Positions 9,983-20,062 of a DNA stretch of 64,000 nt are shown here, piece after piece; the first letter of the stretch is position 1; each line of letters opens with the position of its first letter. A program made the position numbers and the translations under genes. Source of the DNA: Neostapfia colusana (lineage: Eukaryota; Streptophyta; Magnoliopsida; Poales; Poaceae); the NCBI GenBank assembly GCA_030760725.1, contig JASWHV010000017.1, positions 10,208,959 to 10,272,958 of the forward strand, in the 5' to 3' direction. Below the pieces are notes generated by a model. The model searched no databases. It was not told the origin of the DNA and saw only the letters and a program-made list of their open reading frames with translations.

Positions 9983-11065
9983 TGTCGGTACCCGCGATAT
10001 GGGGTACCCCCGCGCACAGGGGAAAATGCCTAAGGATCTCGCCCTTCTCCGCAGGGAGAGCTCCGAAAGCGTCACGTGTCCGGCGGGGCCGGACCTTCCT
10101 CTCCTCAGAGTAGACCTCCAGGCCCGCCACGTGGCCAACAGCAGCCAGACCTCCGCCCCCATCGGGAGGGCTTCGAAGGGGCCATGTGTCCTGCAGGGCC
10201 GGACCTCCCCCTCCTCAGAGGAGAGCTCCAGGCCTGCCACGTGGCCGACAGAAGCCGGACCTCCCCCCTCCGCGGGGAGAGGTCCGAAGGCTCCAGTGTC
10301 CTGCGGGGCCGGACCTCCCTCTCCTCAGAGGAGAGCTCTGGGCCCGCCATGTGTCCAGCGGGACGGCGCTGCCTGCCCCAGCGCGGTAGGCAGCAGGCGT
10401 AAAGGCACACCATACCTTGCCCGTACAAGGTATTCAAGGCCCGCGCCTTCCCAATACGCGGGACGCGGAGCACGCCTCTGTCAGGTGCCGTTGCGCCCAG
10501 TCGCATCGCAGACTGGCGCGCAGTGTCAGAACCTGCCAGACAATAAACACAGCGACAAGACATCCCCTGCCGCCTCCGCCGTCATCAACCACTACGACTA
10601 GCATGCGGCATGGGCAGGGCGGCAAGACGAAGACTCGGAAGCCTTCGCCAGAGACAACTATCGGCATAACTGCGGATACGATAGTCGGCAGGCAATCTCC
10701 CCGGGACCACCTGTCGGGTCCCGGGCCCCCCTTGTAAGCCACACGAGTTTTGGACTATAAAAGGCTCGGGTAGGCAACGTTAGCAAGGGTTCACACTCCA
10801 GCAACTCACACCCTAGGCATAACTCATCCTCAAGCTCAGGACTCCGGTTCTGAGCAACAAGCAATACAGCGAGCACCTCTGCTCACCGTGGATGTAGGGT
10901 TTTACGCTCCAGCGGCCCGAACCACGTAAAACTCGCCGTTTCAAGCTCCTCCCTCACTCGTCCCTTACGCTTAAGCTCTCCGCAAGAGATTAGCCCCTTC
11001 GAAAAAGAACCTCCGCGGGCTGCCCAGAGCAGGTCCGGGGGAAGTGTCGACCACACACTTCGACA
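9983..11065 (+). repeat. Element B 3' LTR
   Basis: The LTR starts TGTCGGTACCCGCGATATGG and ends CACTTCGACA. The TATAAAAGGCTC box is near 10757. U3 contains repeated CACGTG units, and CAATAAACA near 10540 is part of the shared LTR. It ends directly against E's integrase coding sequence at 11066. Confidence 0.9.
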
Positions 11066-11111
11066 CCGGCATAGGTGCGAGTCTTGAGGCCCCGAAGGAT
11101 CTCGGCGTTAG
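11066..11111 (-). pseudogene. Element E integrase, distal fragment
   Basis: This short piece encodes AEILRGLKTRT, which directly follows the NGQVERAN motif in the homologous integrase of C. It lies between the 3' LTR of B (ending 11065) and solo LTR F. It establishes that both B and F inserted into E's integrase frame. Confidence 0.8.
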
Positions 11112-12044
11112 TGATGTGTACAGGGGTCCCAATCTTCCGAAAGGTTCTGATAACTCTCTATTTGGTGGAGACTTAACACAAATCGATCCGGCGTCCGAAC
11201 AACACGTTCTGAACCCTGCAATCGCAGCACCATGTCTCTTCAGGTTATCAACCGATATTGCGCGGTTGAACTCGCCAAGAAGGTTAATCCTTGCCTGCGA
11301 ATCGAAGAACACAAGCAAGAACAAGAATGAATGCAACCAAATTGCTGAAAGATATGAAGCACTCAAGTTGGGGTCTCACAAACCGATGAACGGCGAAACT
11401 GTTCTTGACAGAATAATCTAAGCAATACCCAGCTGTTTGTAACGGCGGCTAAGGGGTATAAAGGAGGTGGAGGACGACCAGGGGGTGCTGGGGTCGTGAC
11501 CTAACCCTAAGACACGTACATAATGGACTTGTGCTCGATACAAGGCCCAATGGCCCAACTAGGTGATGCAACACCTTGACAGACTCTAAACTTTATATTG
11601 TTTTGAAGTTTCCCGTCGACTCCAAGGGTATTTTGACGTGGGGCCAGTTCTATTGGAACGTTTATCCTCTCAGCTTTCCGTGCATATGTAGAACGTCAAA
11701 AACGGAGTCCATATGCTTCCTGTGCATCCATTTTAAGGTGGACTGCTCCTGGGCCCGAGTTGGACTCGAGTTTGAGTTGGGCTCGGTCTCTAACTTCTTG
11801 TTGGCGTATTTTCTGGTCCTCCACGCCTCCAAACCCCTCTCCATGTATCTCCATGTCCTCTCCATGGTTCCTAATCATAATTAATCCATTAGGTAGCAAC
11901 ATAATCTCAAAATTCACATATAAAAAATTGTTAAGGAACGAGCTCACCTCTAAATTCAATTGTCGTGCTCGAGCTCTAGTAATTGGACCTTGCATGTCTA
12001 CCATGTGAGTGTTGTGTATATCTGCAGGAGTGATGTCCAGATCA
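11112..12044 (-). repeat. Solo LTR F (933 bp) of another Ty3/gypsy family, containing a pol-tail-like reading frame
   Basis: The element starts TGATGTGT and ends CAGATCA, with the duplicated target GTTAG at 11107-11111 and 12045-12049, so it is a solo LTR. On the minus strand it contains a fragment reading GPITRARARQLN...VSSFLN, a pattern seen at the C-terminus of some gypsy polyproteins. A pol frame running into the 3' LTR is known for CRM-type chromoviruses, so F may be of that kind; the lineage is uncertain. AT content is higher than in the neighbouring Tat LTRs. No intact gene. Confidence 0.75.
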
Positions 12045-14327
12045 GTTAGCCCTCTCGACCTGCCCATTGCTCTTTGGGTGAGCAACGGAGGCATAGCACA
12101 CCTGGATGCCGAGGCCTTCGCAGTAGTCTTGGAACGCTGCGCTGGTGAACTGGGTCCCGTTGTCGGTGATGATTCTGTTCGGGACCCCGAACCGGCAGAC
12201 GATCGACTTGATGAACTTTACTGCGGATTGCTTGTTGATGGTGACGACAGGTGTAGCTTCCAGCCACTTGGTGAACTTGTCGATGGCGACGTAGAGGTAC
12301 CAGAATCTCCCGACGGCTTTGGGGAATGGTCCCAGGATGTCCAACCCCCATACGGCGAACGACCACGAGGGCGGGATTATCTGAACCGCCTCAGCCGGTG
12401 TGTGGATCTGCTTGGCATGGAACTGGCACGCCTTGCAGCTCTCGACCAGCTTGAAGGCATCCTGGAGTGCCGTCGGCTAGTAGAAGCCATGCCGGAAGAC
12501 TTTACCGACGAGCGTGCGTGAGGAAGAGTGACTCCCACATTCGCCTCCATGGATCTCAGCGAGCAAGTCGCAGCCTTCCCCCTGGGTTATGCACCGCAAT
12601 AGGACGTGGTTGGCGCCACGCCGGTAGAGATCCCCTTCTACCAGCGCGTATCTTTTAGCCATGCGCACGATCCGTTCAGCGGATACACGTTCATCAGGGA
12701 GGATGTTGTCTTTCAAGTAGTCCCGGATCTCCGTGATCCATGCATCGGTCTGACTTGAGCTTCTGGATCTTGAGTGCTGTGTTGCACGGAGTCCCCAGTG
12801 ACACTTACGATCCTTGGCGGCGTCCATGGCTGCAGGGCCGCCGGGACCGCCAGCTTCGAGGTGCTGGTCCAGCCCCCTTCGCCCGGCTCAGCAGGCCGGG
12901 CTGTGGGCCGCAGCAACGTCCTCTCGAAGACTCCTTCGGGCACAGGGGCTCCAGTGGAGGCCTTCGTTGAGAGGTCGTCGGCCGCGGCATTGCCAGCGCG
13001 CGGTACATGGCGCAGGTCCAAGGCGAGGAAGTCTTTCTCCAACATCTGCATGTGGAGCTGATAGGCAGCTAGCTGTGGGTCATTGCAGGAGCATTCACCC
13101 TTAACTTGCTTGATGACTAGCTGGGAGTCGCCCTGTGCCAACAACTGGCAAGTGCCCAGAGACAGGACTGTCTTTAGGCCAAAGATGAGTGCTTCATACT
13201 CTGCCATGTTTTTGGTTGCCTTGAAATGGAGACGCACCATGTACCCAAACTGCTCCCCCGATGGCATGAGAAGCAGTACGCCAGCACCGGCCCCCTGCTT
13301 TCGCAAGGAGCCATCGAAGAAGAGCGTCCAGTGAGGCCCGGTGAAGACCGGAGCTCGGGGCTTTGGTTCACCGTCTTCGTGGCCCCCTGGATTAGTCATC
13401 GTTGGCGTCCACTCGGCCATGAAGTCAGCCAGTGCTTGGCTCTTGACTGCATGGCGAGGAAGGAAGTCCAGCTCAAACTCCACCAACTCCGCTGCCCATT
13501 TAGCAACATTGCCGGTCGCGTTGGGGCTGTGAAGGATGGCCTTCAGCGGGTAGGAGGTGACCACCGAGATCTGGTGGGCTTGATAGTAGTGGCGGAGCTT
13601 CCTAGTGCCACGAGTACTGCATACAACAGCTTGTGGACCTCCAGGTACCTTGTCTTGGCATCGTGGAGGACTTCGCTGATGTAGTAGACAGGCCTCTGGA
13701 TGGTCCAGACCCTCCCCCCTGGGCCTGAGATGTCCTCCTCCATTGGCTCAGGCCGGCAGGAGGTAGAGGGGTCCGGGGGGCCTCCGGGAGATGGGACTCG
13801 AAGGCTCCTAGGCCGTCTTGGACCTCCGGGAGGTCTCGCTGGTCTTCCGGGTGGTCATCTTGGACCCTCGGGAGGACGTCTTGTTCTCCTGGGAGGTTCC
13901 TTTGGGCCTCCGGGGGGTTACCCTGGAGCTCCGGGAGGTCCGGATGGACCTCCGGGAGGTTGTCTTGGAGCTCCGGGAGGTCCCGTTGGACCTCTGGGAG
14001 GTTGTCTTGGAGCTCCGGGAGGTCGTCTTGAGCCTCCGGGTCTCCTGGTGCTTGCCTTCTGCTACCGGAGTAGGCTGCGGTGACGAGGGGTCCAGCCGCT
14101 CTGCGACGAGAATCATGCTCACCACCCCAGTTGTTGCCACGATGTAGAGCAGCAAGTGCTCTTCAGGTTCGGGGGCTACCATGATGGGTAGGGTCGTCAG
14201 GAGCTGCTTCAACTCCTGGAAAGCTTCTTCTGCTTCGTCGGTCCAAGCAAATGGACCGGATTTGCGCAGGGGCTTAAAGAAGGGGAGCGCCCGCTCTGCT
14301 AGCCTTGGTATGAACCGACTCAGCACG
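12045..14327 (-). pseudogene. pol: Element E pol: integrase core, archaeal-type RNase H, RNase H and RT thumb
   Basis: Reading leftward from 14327 the frame encodes the RT thumb/connection (RFIPRLAERALPFF). A repetitive spacer follows (about 13822-14046). Next come an RNase H-like region (RPVYYISEVLH...), a second archaeal-type RNase H (HWTLFFDGS..., GDSQLVIKQVKGE, HVPRAGNAAADDL) and integrase with HGGECGSH, CKACQFHAK, DILGPF, ITDNGTQF and NGQVERAN, giving the zinc finger and the D-D-E residues. The frame breaks several times, and an in-frame stop follows HGFY near 12477. Solo LTR F interrupts it directly after the third catalytic motif. Two RNase H domains are a known hallmark of the Tat lineage. 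Confidence 0.85.
13822..14046 (-). repeat. In-frame minisatellite inside element E pol
   Basis: Imperfect repeats of about 30 bp, each built around CTCCGGGAGGTC, occupy the linker between RT and RNase H. Element C has a related but rearranged block at the same protein position (about 17580-17790). Read in frame in C, it gives a Pro/Asp/Leu-rich low-complexity spacer. Confidence 0.8.
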
Positions 14328-15477
14328 TGTCGAAGTGTGTAGCCAACACTTCCCCCAAGCCTTCTCTGGGCAGCCCGCGGAGGTTCTTTTTCGGAGGGGC
14401 TAGTCACTCATGGAGAGCTTCAGCATTAGGGACGATTGAGGGAGAAGCTTGACACGGGGATTTTTACGTGGTTCAGGCCGCCGGAGCTTAAAACCCTACG
14501 TCCACGGTGAGCGGAGTTGCTCGTTGTATTGCATGGCGCTCAGAACCGGAGTTCTGAGCTTGAGGGTGAGATGGGTGCTAGAGCGTAAGCTTGCCCTAGA
14601 CGAGAGTGGGTGAAATGTCGAACCGCTAGGGTGCGAGAGTGTGTAAGAGGCGAACCCCTTGTAACGTTGCCTACCCGAGCCTTTTATAGTCCAAGGCTTG
14701 GGCGGCTTACAAGGTGGGCCCCAGGGACCCGACAGGTGGCCCCGGGGTGATTTCCTACCAGCTTCTATGTCTTGGCGCTGGCGTCGAGGTCCTCGTCCTG
14801 CCACCCTGCACATGCTGCAGGCTAGGTGTAGCGTGCAGCCGTTGGTGATGGCAGGGGCGGTAGGGCATGTCTTGTCCGTGTCTTGTCGCTGCCTTCAATG
14901 GTCTGCAACTTCTGACACTGTGCGCCTGTCTTGACTGTGACTGGTCACAGTGGCGCCTGGCTGGCGTGCGCCGCACCTCCGCGTCTTGGGAAGGCGTGGG
15001 TCTTGAATGCTTTGTACGGTAAAGGCATGGCACACCTTTACTCTTGCTGCCTACCGCGCTGGGCGGACAGCGCTGCTCTGCTGGCCACGTGTTGGGCCCG
15101 GAGCTCACCTCTGAGGAGAGGGGAGCTCCGGCCTCACTGGACACGTAGAGCCTTCGGAGCTCACCCCCGTTGAAGGGGCGAGGTCCGTCCTCCTAGGCCA
15201 CGTGGCAGGCCCGGCGCTATCCTCCGAGGGGAGGGGAGCTCCGGCCTTGCTGGACACGTGGAGCCTTGGGAGCTCACCCCGCGGAGGGGGCGAGGTCAGT
15301 CCTCCTGGGCCATGTGGCAGGCCCGGCGCTATCCTCCGAGGGGAGGAGGGCTCCAGCCTCGCTGGACACGTGGCTCCTTCGGAGCTCGCCCCTGCAGAGG
15401 GGGTGAGGTCCTTAGGCGGTTTCACCCTGTGTGGGGGGGGGGGGGGGTACCCGTACCCGGTATTGAGGGTACCGACA
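14328..15477 (-). repeat. Solo LTR D (1150 bp) of the Tat-type family in element E RT
   Basis: In plus coordinates it starts TGTCGAAG and ends GGTACCGACA, with no internal region. The flanks are GCACG (14323-14327) and GCGCG (15478-15482), a duplication with one mutation. The RT coding sequence of E is colinear across it. A minus-strand TATAAAAGG is at about 14680. It contains an uninterrupted run of about 17 G at 15432-15447, and its end carries the CTCAATACC variant shared with H. Confidence 0.9.
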
Positions 15478-15936
15478 GCGCGGCTAGGCATCCCGTGAGT
15501 TTCTGGACATCTTTGATGCGGGCAGGGGGGCACATCAGGTTGATGGCCTTGATCTTCTCTGGGTTGGCCTCAATTCCTCGGTGTGAGACCAGGAATCCTA
15601 GGAGCTTCCCAGAGGATACGCCGAACACACACTTGTCAGGGTTCAGCTTAGTGCGCTTGGAGCACAGTTTACCAAAGACTAGGGCTAGGTTATCTAACAA
15701 TGATGAGCTCTGCCTGACTTTGACAACAATGTCATTGACATACACCTCGACTAAGTCTCTTATTAGCTCTCCAAAGGTTTTGTGCATAGCATGTACAAAG
15801 GTGGGAAGAGCATTCTTTAGACCATAAGGCATAGAAACATAACAATACAGGCCGTCTACTGTGATGAAAGAAGTGTGTTCTTCATCTTCTCTAGACTTAG
15901 GGATCTGATGAAATCCCGAGTAGGCGTCTAGGAAGC
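15478..15936 (-). pseudogene. pol: Element E RT, central fragment with mutated active site
   Basis: The minus strand encodes LDAYSGFHQIP, then YCYVSMPYGLKNALPTF, then EVYVNDIVVKV and KLTGCLAAL. This is the palm of a Ty3/gypsy RT. The second Asp box reads YVND, so one catalytic aspartate is Asn. The fragment is bounded by element C on the 5' side (in E's orientation) and by solo LTR D on the 3' side. Confidence 0.85.
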
Positions 15937-16923
15937 TGTCGGTACCTGAGATATGGGGTACCCCCGCGCACAGGGTAAAATGCCTAAGGAACTCGCCCTT
16001 CTCCGCAGGGAGAGCTCCGAAGGTGCCACGCGTCCGGCGGGGCCGACCCTCCCTCTCCTCAGAGGAGAGCTCCGGGCCCGCCACGTGGCGTACAGAAGCC
16101 GGACCTCCCCCTCCGCGGGAGAGAGGTCCGAAGGCGCCGCGTGTCCAACGGGGCCGGACCTCCCTCTCCTCAGAGGGGAGCTCTGGGCCCGCCACGTGGC
16201 AGCAGAGCGACGCTGCCTGCCCCAAGTGATAGGCAGCGGGCGTAAATACGCCCCATACCTTGCCCGTACAAGGTATTCAAGGCCCGCGTCTTCCCAAGAC
16301 GCGGAAACGCGGAGCACGCGTCTGTCAGGTGCCGTTGCACCCAGTCGCATCACAGACTGGCGCGCGGTGTCAGAACCTGTCAGCCAATAAACACCGCGAC
16401 AAGACAACCCATGCCGCCTACGCCGTCATCAACCGATACGACTGGCATGCGGCATGGGCAGGGCGGAAAGATGAAGACTCAGAAGCCTTCGGCCGGAGAC
16501 AACTACCGGCATAACTGCAGATACGGTAAATAATAGACAATCTTCCCAGGACCACCCGTCGGGTCCCGGCTCCCCTTGTAAGCCGCCCGAGTCTTGGACT
16601 ACGAAAGACTCGGGTAGGCGTCGATAGCAAGGGTTTGTATTTTGCAACTCATACGCTAGCCATACACTCTCAAGCTGTAACTCACCCCCAAGCTCAGGCC
16701 CCCGGCCCTGAGCAGCAAGCAATACAGCGAGCTCCATACCTCGCCGTGGACGTACGGTTTTACGCTCCGGCGGCCTGAACCACGTAAAACTCACCGTGTC
16801 AAGCCCTTACTAACTCGTTCCATCCGCGCAAGCTCTCCGCTAGGAACTAGCCCCTCCTAAAAAAGAACCTCCGCAGGCTGCCCAGTGCAGGCCCGGGGGA
16901 AGTGTCGACCGCACACTTCGACA
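15937..16923 (+). repeat. Element C 5' LTR
   Basis: It starts TGTCGGTACCTGAGATATGG and ends CACTTCGACA. The TATA region near 16600 reads GGACTACGAAAGACTC, so the TATAAAAGG of the other copies has been mutated here. CACGTGGC motifs remain in U3. Confidence 0.92.
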
Positions 16924-18850
16924 ATCACAGTAGACAGCCTTTATTGCTATGTGTCTATGCCTTACGGCCTAAAGAATGCACTCCCCACCTTTGTGCGGGC
17001 AATGCACAAAACCTTTGGGGAGTTAATAAGAGACCTGGTTGAGGTGTATGTCGATGACATAGTTGTCAAGGTCAAGCAGGGTTCATCCCTACTAGATAAC
17101 CTAGCTTTAGTCTTTGACAAGTTGCGCTCTACGCGCACCAAGCTGAACCCAGATAAATGTGTGTCCGGCGTGTCCTCTGGGAAGCTCTTAGGGTCCCTGG
17201 TCTTGCACCGAGTGATTGAGGCCAACCCAGAGAAGATCAAGGCCATCGACTTGATGCGGCCCCCTGCCCGCGTCAAGGATGTCCAGAAACTCACGGGATG
17301 TCTAGCCGCGCTGAGTCGGTTTATACCGAGGCTAGCAGAGCGGGCACTCCCTTTCTTTAAGCTCCTGCGCAAGTCAGGCCCCTTTGCCTGGACTGACGAA
17401 GCAGAAGAGGCTTTCCAGGAGTTGAAGCGACTCCTGACAACCCTGCCTATCATGGTAGCCCCTGAGCCCGGAGAGCACCTGCTGCTCTACATCGCGGCGA
17501 CAACTGAAGTGGTGAGTATGGTCCTCGTCGCAGAGCGTCCAGACCTCTCACCCTCACAACCTGCTCCGGTAGCAGAAGACAGACACCAGGGGGGCCCGCA
17601 GGGCCAAGACGGCCTCCTGGACCCCCTGAAGGTCCAAGACGACCTCCCGGAGGCCCAGGACGGCCTCCCGGACCCCCAAGATAAATCTCCAGGGTCCAAT
17701 TCGGATCTCCCGGAGGTCCCTCGAGACCCCCCGGAGCTCCCGGATGATCAAGAAAGCTTGAGGGCCTCCGGGTCCCAGTTCCCGGAGGCCCCCGTGGGTC
17801 CACCCACCTCCAGCGGGCCGAGGCCAATGGACGAGGAGCTCCCAAGCCTAAGAGAGAGGGTCCGAACCATACAGAGGCCTGTCTATTACATCAGTGAAGT
17901 ACTTCATGAGGCCAAGACAAGGTACCTAGAAGTCCACAAGCTGCTGTATGCGGTGCTCGTGGCCTCCAGGAAGCTCCGCCACTACTTCCAGGCCCACCGG
18001 GTCTCGGTAGTCACCTCGTATCCGCTGAAGACAATTCTCCACAGCCCCCATGCGACTGGCAACGTTGCCAAATGGGCGGCGGAGCTGGCGGAGTTTGAGC
18101 TGGACTTCCTCCCACGTCATGCAGTTAAGAGCCAAGCACTGGCTGACTTTGTGGCGGAGTGGACACCAACAAAGACCGACTCAGGGGGCCATAAAGGCGG
18201 AGAGCCAGAGTCCAAAGCTCCGGTCTTCACCGAACCCCACTGGACACTCTTCTTCGACGGCTCCTCGCAAAAGCAGGGGGCCGGTGCCGGCGTACTGCTC
18301 CTCATGCCATCGGGGGAACAGTTTGGGTGTGCGTCTCAATTTCAAGGCAACCAACAACATGGCGAAGTATGAGGCACTCATCTTTGGCCTGCAGACAGCC
18401 CTGTCTTTAGGCGCTCGCCAGTTGTTGGCACAGGGCGACTCCCAGCTGGTCATCAAGCAAGTCAAGGGCGAATGCTCCTGCAATGACCCACAGCTAGCTG
18501 CGTATCTGCTTCACGTGCAGATGTTGGAGAAAGAATTCCTCGCCTTGGACCTGCACCACGTACCGCGCGCTGGTAATGCTGCAGCCGACAACCTTTCAAC
18601 GAAAGCTTCCACCAGAGCCCCTGCGCCTGAAGGAGTTTTCAAGAGGACGTTGCTGCGGCCCACAGCCTGGCCCGCCGAGCCGGGCGAAGGGGGCTTGACC
18701 AGCACCTTGAAGCTGGCGGTCCCGGCGGCCCTACAGCCATGGATGCCGCCAAGGATCGTAAGCGTCACTGGGGACTCCATGCAACCCAGCGCTCAAGATC
18801 CAGAAGCTCAAGTCAGACCCGATGCATGGATCACGGAGATCCGGGACTAG
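16924..18850 (+). pseudogene. pol: Element C pol: partial RT, RNase H and archaeal-type RNase H
   Basis: The frame opens inside RT and keeps YVDDIVVKV with both catalytic Asp residues. It continues through the thumb (RFIPRLAERALPFFKLL) and a Pro/Asp/Leu-rich repetitive spacer (about 17580-17790), then an RNase H-like part (RPVYYISEVLH) and the start of the second RNase H (HWTLFFDGSSQ). Near 18330 a five-base loss relative to H shifts the frame (GEQFG then CASQ). The rest of the second RNase H continues in another frame to a TAG at 18848-18850, which stands where E has a Tyr codon. Truncated N-terminally by the deletion at the LTR. Not functional as a polyprotein. Confidence 0.85.
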
Positions 18851-20062
18851 TTGAAGGACAATATCCTCCCTGATGAACATGCAACCGCTGAACGAATTGT
18901 GCGTATGGCTAAGAGGAACGCGCTGGTAGAGGGGGATCTCTACCGGCGTGGCGCCAACCACATCCTATTGTGGTGCATAACCCAGGGGGAAGGCTGCGAC
19001 TTGCTCACTGAGATCCATGGAGGCGAATGTGGAAGTCATTCTTCCTCACGCACGCTTGTCGGTAAAGCCTTCCGGCATGGCTTCTACTGGCCGACAGCAC
19101 TCCAGGATGCCGTCAAGCTGGTCGAGAGCTGCAAGGCGTGCCAGTTCCACGCCAAGCAGATCCATACACCGGCTCAGGCGGTACAGATAATCCCGCCCTC
19201 GTGGCCGTTTGCCGTATGGGGGCTGGACATCCTGGGACCATTCCCCAGAACCGTCGGGGGATTCCGGTACCTCTATGTTGCTATCGACAAGTTCACCAAG
19301 TGGCCGGAAGCTACACCAGTTGTCACCATCAACAAACAATCCGCAGTAAAATTCATCAAGTCCATTGTCTGCCGGTCCGGGGTCCCAAACAGGATCATCA
19401 CCGACAACGGGACCCAGTTCACCAGCGCAGCATTCCAGGACTACTGTGAGGACCTTGGTATTCAGGTATGCTATGCCTCTGTCGCCCACCTGAGGAGCAA
19501 TGGGCAAGTTGAGAGGGCCAACGCGGAGATTCTCCGGGGCCTTAAGACTCGCACCTTCGCCAGCCTGAAGAAACATGGTGTCAATTGGGTAGATGTGCTT
19601 CCGAGCACACTATGGGCTAACCGGACATCCCAGAGCCGGGCCACCGGGGAGACACCCTTCTTCATGGTGTACGGGGCTGAAGCTGTACTTCCCCCAGAAA
19701 TCACCATGAAGTCTCACCGTGTCCGGGCTTACGACGAAGCCACGCAGGACAACCTCCGGCGTGGAGAAATCGACCTCGTCGACGAGGTCCAATTACATGC
19801 GCCACTCCGTAATGCGCGGTACAGACAAGCGCTTCGGCGCTACCACCAAAGGTCTGTGCGTGCCCGGGAGCTGCAGGAAGGTGACCTGGTGTTGCGGCGC
19901 ATACTTTCTCGCGAAGGGGCCCACAAACTCTCCCCTAGTTGGGAAGGCCCCTTCCGAGTAGCGAAAGTATGCCGCCCCGGGTGTGTGCGCCTTTCCACCG
20001 AGGATGGGGACCTGCTCCCGAACCCTTGGAACATAGAACACCTCCATAAGTTCTATCCCTAG
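18851..20062 (+). CDS. int: Element C integrase region, open for 403 codons
   Basis: This is the integrase portion of the polyprotein, normally released by protease, so it has no start codon of its own and the upper limit is set by the preceding TAG. It contains the HHCC zinc-binding part (HGGECGSH...CKACQFHAK), the catalytic core with DILGPFP, ITDNGTQF and NGQVERAN (D-D-E), and a C-terminal domain ending WNIEHLHKFYP with a stop. There is no chromodomain, as expected for Tat-type elements. It is the only uninterrupted Tat-type integrase in the window, but it would not be expressed without the upstream frame. Its role would be inserting element DNA into the host genome. Confidence 0.75.
   Translation: MKDNILPDEHATAERIVRMAKRNALVEGDLYRRGANHILLWCITQGEGCDLLTEIHGGECGSHSSSRTLVGKAFRHGFYWPTALQDAVKLVESCKACQFHAKQIHTPAQAVQIIPPSWPFAVWGLDILGPFPRTVGGFRYLYVAIDKFTKWPEATPVVTINKQSAVKFIKSIVCRSGVPNRIITDNGTQFTSAAFQDYCEDLGIQVCYASVAHLRSNGQVERANAEILRGLKTRTFASLKKHGVNWVDVLPSTLWANRTSQSRATGETPFFMVYGAEAVLPPEITMKSHRVRAYDEATQDNLRRGEIDLVDEVQLHAPLRNARYRQALRRYHQRSVRARELQEGDLVLRRILSREGAHKLSPSWEGPFRVAKVCRPGCVRLSTEDGDLLPNPWNIEHLHKFYP

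Larger units (their letters stand above)
1..11065 (+). mobile_element. Element B: plus-strand Tat-type Ty3/gypsy element, 3' part only, interrupted by element A
   Basis: B consists of 1-1419 and 9489-11065 with element A (1420-9488) inserted between them; the duplicated target GCGGG is at 1415-1419 and 9489-9493. Its 3' LTR (9983-11065) starts TGTCGG, ends TTCGACA, and is preceded by a purine-rich primer-like tract. B lies inside the integrase reading frame of element E: E coding resumes at 11066 directly after the LTR. The matching left flank, expected to be CCGGC, lies outside the window. The part in view carries an antisense accessory ORF on the minus strand. No gag or pol of B is in view, so autonomy cannot be judged. 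Confidence 0.85.

Noticed and set aside
13700..14083. Gly/Pro-rich plus-strand frame resembling a collagen-like protein
   Set aside because: It is the antisense of the minisatellite spacer in E's pol; the pol frame on the minus strand explains it.
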